A DNA stretch of 21,861 bases from Candidatus Latescibacterota bacterium (lineage in GTDB: Bacteria > JAAXHH01 > JABIQT01), in the NCBI GenBank assembly GCA_018667995.1, contig JABIQT010000532.1:1-21861 (forward strand). Reading direction: 5' to 3'. The translations under genes were made by a program, and so were the position numbers. The notes under the pieces are model-generated. The model made no database searches. It saw nothing but the letters and a program-made list of their open reading frames with translations, and was not told the DNA's origin. How positions within the stretch are numbered: position 1 is the stretch's first letter; every line of letters starts with the position of its first letter. Of this stretch, positions 18,196-21,861 are shown in pieces.

Positions 18196-18582
18196 ATGGG
18201 CAACACAGATGCTCGTAAAAAGGGTTTTTTTCGTCGTCTTGCTGAATTCGACGTGGATTACGATGTAAAACGAGCAGTTGAATCGCAGGTGACTGTGAAT
18301 GTCCAGTACCCGGAATTTGCTGAGGGTGCCTATAATCTTGGCATACTTTACTATAGCCAAGGCAAGGTCGAGGCCGCTATAGATGCCTATAAGCATGCGA
18401 TCAAGCTGGATGGCTCCTATGCCAAGGCGCATAAGAATCTGGGTGAGATATATATCATCCAGGAACGATACGACTTGGCTTGGGAGCATGCCCGCGCAGC
18501 TGAGCAGTCTGGTAATACAAAACTGGTGGAGATGATGAGTCGTTACGGGATAACACAGCGGCCAGTATCGGAGAAATCTTAG
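18196..18582 (+). CDS. Small TPR-repeat protein
   Basis: 128 aa from the ATG at 18196, which follows the previous stop (18192-18194) by one base; GGACGGG at 18181-18187 could serve as ribosome-binding site. A TTG at 18166 in the same frame is rejected. After a basic N-terminus (ARKKGFFRRLAEF) come two TPR units, about residues 41-74 (AEGAYNLGILYYSQGKVEAA) and 75-108 (AKAHKNLGEIYIIQERYDLA). TPRs bind peptides or protein partners, so it is likely an adaptor for its operon neighbours. No signal peptide, Cys or membrane segment. Its stop codon overlaps the next gene's ribosome-binding site. Confidence 0.82.
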   Translation: MGNTDARKKGFFRRLAEFDVDYDVKRAVESQVTVNVQYPEFAEGAYNLGILYYSQGKVEAAIDAYKHAIKLDGSYAKAHKNLGEIYIIQERYDLAWEHARAAEQSGNTKLVEMMSRYGITQRPVSEKS

Positions 18583-18591
18583 GGGAGTGGA

Positions 18592-19071
18592 ATGATTTAC
18601 TTTTTGATCGGACTATCGCTGGTGGCCTTGGTGGTTTCTTTTCTCGCCTGGCGTCGTTCAAACAAGCTTCAGGTAGAGCTAGTCAAATTACGGAGTCTCG
18701 TATTCGACCTGAGCCGAGGTGTGCGGGAGATCCGTGAAGAGCTGAAAGAATCACGGCGCCAGGTGCACCTCATGATGCAGCACGGCGGAAAAGTGATGCA
18801 GATTGAGGCCACGACCCAGGTCCGCGACGCAATGGCTATGCATCCAGGTATTCGAGACGTATTTGCGAGCATCCACATGCGCAGCGGCTCAAAATCCGCC
18901 ATAGGCGATGAAGATACCATAGCCCAGGTTGCGGCTGGGCATGAGAAGGATATCAACCTGCTCCTGGGCGTTCTCAATGAAGTGCTGGAGAAGAGCCCTG
19001 ACGAACCTGTGGTGCAGAATTCGGATGACACCGGCCTAATACAGATAAGTCCGATGCCCGAGAGTGACTGA
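18592..19071 (+). CDS. Membrane-anchored DUF1858-like protein lacking the redox cysteines
   Basis: 159 aa, with AGGGGAG (18581-18587) overlapping the preceding stop. The architecture copies the protein at 15748: a hydrophobic N-terminal anchor (residues 2-19), a charged coiled-coil helix (about 24-65) and a DUF1858-like domain (about 70-135). Matched positions include MHPGIRDVFASIHM against FHPDAASVMANFHL, then AIGDEDTI against AISDHHVL, and LLLGVLNEVLE against LLAALNGLLEG. In the redox loop Cys100 and Cys103 of the first copy are replaced by Gly99 and Ser102, and this protein has no Cys at all. Inference: a divergent paralogue that keeps a structural or pairing role, perhaps as hetero-oligomer partner of the Cys-bearing copy. 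The call as DUF1858-like rests on this alignment by eye. It is the last gene before a strong terminator. Confidence 0.72.
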   Translation: MIYFLIGLSLVALVVSFLAWRRSNKLQVELVKLRSLVFDLSRGVREIREELKESRRQVHLMMQHGGKVMQIEATTQVRDAMAMHPGIRDVFASIHMRSGSKSAIGDEDTIAQVAAGHEKDINLLLGVLNEVLEKSPDEPVVQNSDDTGLIQISPMPESD

Positions 19072-19096
19072 TCCCTGGTAACTCAAGGTAGACCGA

Positions 19097-19127
19097 AACC
19101 CGAAGGCCTTCCGCCTTCGGGTTTTTT
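19097..19127 (+). terminator. Strong intrinsic terminator
   Basis: A perfect 11-bp stem, AACCCGAAGGC (19097-19107) with GCCTTCGGGTT (19113-19123), a 5-nt loop and a T run (19122-19127). It ends the 16399-19071 gene group 25 bases past the last stop. Confidence 0.95.
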
Positions 19128-19282
19128 GTTTGAGCTCGGTGCCACTTTGGACATAGCAGCTTGGGATTGATAATCGCAGGTGGAAAAACGCTGTCCATGT
19201 CTTCGTCATGCAATAGCTTGAATACATCATTCTGACATAAGTGTGGCCGTTCGCGACTTTCAGCCTTTTCAAGGAGAGGTAG

Positions 19283-19681
19283 ATGTCAACTTCAGATAGT
19301 GTCGGCCTGTCCCAGATTGGTCAAATAGCTATAAACGTACATGATCTGGAAGAAGCCGTCACCTTCTACAGAGATACTCTTGGAATGACCTTCCTGTTTC
19401 AAGTCCCCGGTATGGCATTCTTCGACTGCGGAGGCGTTCGATTGATGCTGGGATTGCCAGAAAGGGAAGAGTTTGATCATCCAGCCTCGGTGATTTACTA
19501 CCGAGTGGATCACATAGAGAACGTCTACGACTCTCTGCGTGAGAGAGGCGTTGCATTTATCGGTGCACCACATAAAGTTGCATCGATGCCGGACCACGAA
19601 CTATGGATGGCCTTCTTCCTGGACGTGGATGAGAACGTATTGGCGCTTATGGGCGAGGTACCTCTACCCATCTCTGAATAG
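19283..19681 (+). CDS. VOC-fold (glyoxalase/bleomycin-resistance) family protein
   Basis: 132 aa with a strong AAGGAGAGG (19271-19279). The N-terminal module reads IGQIAINVHDLEEAVTFYRDTLGM, the standard VOC opening; the second module (about 70-130) has VIYYRVDHIENVYDSLRERGV and ends FFLDVDENVLALMGEV, where the family usually has FxDPxGN. The usual first metal His (as in GHV) is replaced (QIA), while Glu near the end is also uncertain, so a classic metal-dependent lyase or dioxygenase activity is doubtful. VOC members without metal act as binding proteins or resistance proteins. It stands alone between the terminator at 19097 and the sigma-factor gene. No partner is evident. Confidence 0.85.
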   Translation: MSTSDSVGLSQIGQIAINVHDLEEAVTFYRDTLGMTFLFQVPGMAFFDCGGVRLMLGLPEREEFDHPASVIYYRVDHIENVYDSLRERGVAFIGAPHKVASMPDHELWMAFFLDVDENVLALMGEVPLPISE

Positions 19682-19787
19682 TTCAAATATGCTGTATTCG
19701 TAACATAATTGGCAACTCCACGGCCTAACATGGCTCTTAGAGAATATAACGTCGTGCAAGCCAATGCTATCAGCTACGAGAATCCAT

Positions 19788-21551
19788 ATGAACGAAGTTC
19801 AATCGTTAGTGCGGATTGCGCAGTGTCCTGAGACTTCGAGACTCGAAAGACACCGTGCATTTGGGGTGCTGGTAGGTCGATTCCAGGATATGGTCTACGC
19901 CTATAGTTTCGCTGTGTTGGGGGATTTTCATCTGGCTCAGGATGTTGCTCAAGAGACCTTTCTAAAAGCTTATCAGGAGCTCGATAGACTTGAAACCGCT
20001 GCCGCGTTTCCCGGATGGCTTCGACAGATAGTACGCACACAATGTAATAGAGTCACGCGCCGAAAGCGGTTGCCGGTCGTGACCCTCGATGAGTCGGTAG
20101 ACCACATTCAGGATCCGGAAGCTGATCCCTCTGTTATCGTCGAGCGGCGTGAGTTGCAGCGCCAGGTCATGGATGCGATACAAGCTCTACCCGAGCATGA
20201 GCGAACGGTCACCACGCTATTCTACATCGATGGATATGCGCAACAGGATGTGGCGGACTTTCTCGAAGTCCCCGTAACGACAGTACAAAAACGCCTTCAG
20301 TACGCCCGCAAGAAACTCAAGCGCACTATGATCAGTCAGGTTCGTGAGAATCTATATGAACAGCGCCTCTCCCGAAATACGTCGTTTGCCTCCCGTCTTC
20401 ATGACTTGCTCAGGACGAAGACGATTGGGGATGTGCAACAGGTGGAGGCCCTGCTGAGCGAAGATGGCTCCCTAGCCACGGCAAGGGGGCCTGCGCAAGG
20501 CGCGGCGTGGCTCTGGGGCCAGGAGAATTGGACGCCGTTGCACAGGGCAGCGATGCAACTGCATCAATCGGCGGAAGAGCACCACCATATCATCGATCTC
20601 CTGCTGGCAAACGGCGCCGATATTAACGCGCAACTGGGCACATCGGGCTGGCGACCATTGCACATGGCGCTGGCATTCGGATCTCGTGCGCTAGATGGTC
20701 GACACCATGCGCTGGCGAGTTTCATGATTTCACGAGGCGCACGAATCGACGCCTATACAGCAGCAGCGGTGGGAGATGTGGACCAGCTATCATGGTTTAT
20801 TGAACATGGAAAAGGGGGCGCTCAGGCTATCGGTCCAGACGGCGCTATGGCGTTACATTTTGCCGGGTCCGTGCGCGCCTCGCGTATGCTATTCGATGCA
20901 GGCGCGGACCTGAACCAAAAGGATGCAGTTCATGGCGGCACTCCGTTACGGTGGAGAGTCGGACTTCGCTGGCGGGACCGGCCAGAGCATAACGCCGTGG
21001 CCCGGCATTTAGTGGAGATGGGCGCTCAGGTAGATGATGTGTTTCTCGCCTGTGCCCTGGACGACAGGGATCGGGCTACCGATCTAATCAGGAAATCGCC
21101 TGGCTTGGTAAATAGCAGGACACATCAGCGTGATATGCTGCGTGGGCATGTGACTCCTCTACATATTGCCGTGTTCTGGCGTTTGCCCGAAATGGCCGAG
21201 TTACTCTTGAATCTTGGAGCGGATATAGATGCGGTCGGCCACAACGATATCAAGCGCCCTCTAATCACCGCGGCATTCAACGGTTCCATGGAAATGATCA
21301 GACTCCTGCTTGATCATGGCGCCGACGTAAACGCGACGGATGCTCCCCATGGTGGTACGGCACTTCATTGGGCCATATACGGTGCGGAATTCTGGTGGCA
21401 GGATCATGAAAACAGAAACGCCGTCATAGAAGCTCTTTTGACGGCGGGTGCGGATGTGACGGCTTCGAACGCACAATGGAATACGCCACTCAGTCTGGCC
21501 AAGCGGCTGGACAGGTCGGACCAGGTCGCTCTGCTAAGAGGGAGCTATTGA
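19788..21551 (+). CDS. ECF-type sigma factor fused to C-terminal ankyrin repeats
   Basis: About 587 aa from ATG 19788 (an ATG at 19764 would add eight residues; neither has a strong ribosome-binding site, and ECF proteins usually begin near MNEVQSLV). Sigma region 2 is seen in VGRFQDMVYAYSFAVLGDFH and AQDVAQETFLKAYQELDRL, with FPGWLRQIVRTQCNRVTRR after it. Region 4 is IQALPEHERTVTTLFYIDG with the helix-turn-helix QQDVADFLEVPVTTVQKRL. From about residue 200 to the end come some eight ankyrin-like units, the clearest being TPLHRAA with LLANGADINAQ, TPLHIAVFW with LLNLGADIDAV, and TALHWAIYG with LLTAGADVTAS. Ankyrin repeats bind proteins, so the tail may sense a partner and control the sigma domain. 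No anti-sigma gene is adjacent. Confidence 0.9.
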   Translation: MNEVQSLVRIAQCPETSRLERHRAFGVLVGRFQDMVYAYSFAVLGDFHLAQDVAQETFLKAYQELDRLETAAAFPGWLRQIVRTQCNRVTRRKRLPVVTLDESVDHIQDPEADPSVIVERRELQRQVMDAIQALPEHERTVTTLFYIDGYAQQDVADFLEVPVTTVQKRLQYARKKLKRTMISQVRENLYEQRLSRNTSFASRLHDLLRTKTIGDVQQVEALLSEDGSLATARGPAQGAAWLWGQENWTPLHRAAMQLHQSAEEHHHIIDLLLANGADINAQLGTSGWRPLHMALAFGSRALDGRHHALASFMISRGARIDAYTAAAVGDVDQLSWFIEHGKGGAQAIGPDGAMALHFAGSVRASRMLFDAGADLNQKDAVHGGTPLRWRVGLRWRDRPEHNAVARHLVEMGAQVDDVFLACALDDRDRATDLIRKSPGLVNSRTHQRDMLRGHVTPLHIAVFWRLPEMAELLLNLGADIDAVGHNDIKRPLITAAFNGSMEMIRLLLDHGADVNATDAPHGGTALHWAIYGAEFWWQDHENRNAVIEALLTAGADVTASNAQWNTPLSLAKRLDRSDQVALLRGSY

Positions 21552-21580
21552 GCCATTTCTTAATGATCCTTGTGTTTCTC

Positions 21581-21861
21581 CTAGGCACCAACTGCCGTCA
21601 TCACCTGCTCCACAAACATCTCCTCGGGTAGATTGCCCTCAAAGCTTGCCTCGTCATTAATGACTACCTTCGGGACCCCTCGAACCTGGTACTGAACAGA
21701 CATGTCCTGGAAGGTCGTCGCCTCCACCATTTCTGCCGTCACGAGATCACTCTCAATCGCGAGCTTATGTGCCATCCGCACAGCTCCGGGACAATGCGGT
21801 CATGTGGGGGTGGAAATTACCCGCAGGTGGACGGGTGTAGGCAGCTTCGTCAAGCGCTCTC
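21581..21861 (-). CDS. Partial thioredoxin-fold protein disulfide oxidoreductase, probable selenoprotein (UGA at 21800-21802)
   Basis: The leftward frame enters from the window edge and runs to TAG at 21581-21583, with one in-frame TGA at 21802-21800. Read as selenocysteine (U), the text is HLRVISTPTUPHCPGAVRMA, placing U exactly at the first position of a CxxC redox motif (UPHC; Cys codon 21793-21791). The sequence before and after the TGA is equally thioredoxin-like: a beta strand ahead (VHLRVIST), helix AVRMAHKLAIES, strand LVTAEMVEATTF, cis-Pro loop RGVPKVVIN and a final helix. This matches the C-terminal half of protein disulfide oxidoreductases (glutaredoxin/thioredoxin-like, usually TPTCPYCP). 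A GTG at 21781 would give only a 66-aa fragment without a redox motif and is unlikely to be a start. The N-terminal part lies outside. A point-mutated pseudogene is the alternative. It converges on the sigma-factor gene, 29 bases apart. Confidence 0.78.
21761..21786 (-). promoter_or_regulatory. Candidate bacterial SECIS hairpin
   Basis: On the minus-strand mRNA, 13 nt after the UGA, GAGC+UGUGC (21786-21778) pairs with GCACA (21772-21768) and, after a UAA bulge, GCUC (21764-21761). The apical loop GGAUG starts with two G and lies 22 nt after the UGA. Bacterial SECIS elements lie inside the coding region just after UGA, with a loop G near the start and about 16-37 nt spacing, so this fits. Folding was done by eye. 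Confidence 0.65.

Noticed and set aside
21581-21781. Stand-alone 66-aa gene starting at GTG 21781 on the minus strand
   Set aside because: It lacks a start of the thioredoxin fold and the redox motif, has no ribosome-binding site, and conserved sequence continues upstream through the UGA to the window edge.
21800-21802. Genome-wide UGA reassignment (Trp or Gly) as explanation of the in-frame UGA
   Set aside because: UGA ends several genes here (rlmB, the phosphatase-kinase gene, the sigma-factor gene), TGG is used for Trp throughout, and the UGA stands at a redox Cys position.

Overview
The window reads as a bacterial chromosome segment of moderate GC content with dense genes, mostly on the + strand, short spacers and intrinsic terminators. 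No rRNA, tRNA, IS element, phage gene or CRISPR array was found. The gene content (pyruvate phosphate dikinase, a 2-hydroxyacyl-CoA-dehydratase-type two-component reductase with its ASKHA activase, a HEAT-fused nucleotide-transporter homologue, a probable selenoprotein) suggests an uncultured, anaerobic or facultative bacterium, perhaps of the FCB/Gemmatimonadota/Latescibacterota kind. That placement is a guess from gene style, not a phylogenetic result. UGA is an ordinary stop here (for example rlmB ends TGA TAA), so the single in-frame UGA near the right edge is unlikely to be a changed genetic code.

Layout. 1-876 (-): a partial lipoprotein with two LTxxQ motifs. 1195-1953 (+): rlmB. 2107-4809 (+): ppdK, behind a near-consensus sigma70 promoter. 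4894-6912 (+): an exported fusion of a Shewanella-like metallophosphatase with a Fam20C/HipA/PI-kinase-like domain, closed by a strong terminator. 6991-9750 (+): an ATP/ADP-translocase-like membrane protein with a long HEAT-repeat tail.

9993-16215 (+): an apparent operon with a 594-aa 2-hydroxyacyl-CoA dehydratase/double-cubane-type protein, an 1184-aa activase carrying two ASKHA domains plus a DUF2229-type region, a 93-aa unknown, and a membrane-anchored DUF1858-type redox-disulfide protein. 16399-19071 (+): a second run, closed by a strong terminator, with a CxxCxxCC-type cysteine-cluster protein, two unknown proteins, a small TPR protein and a second membrane-anchored DUF1858-like protein that has lost both redox cysteines. 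Together these look like an ATP-driven low-potential electron-transfer system with membrane accessory proteins. The substrate cannot be read from the sequence.

19283-19681 (+): a VOC-fold protein. 19788-21551 (+): an ECF-type sigma factor fused to about eight ankyrin-like repeats. 21581-21861 (-): the C-terminal part of a thioredoxin-fold protein disulfide oxidoreductase in which the first Cys of the CxxC motif is a UGA codon. A hairpin that fits bacterial SECIS geometry lies just downstream, so it is probably a UxxC selenoprotein that would otherwise be annotated as a truncated 66-aa ORF.
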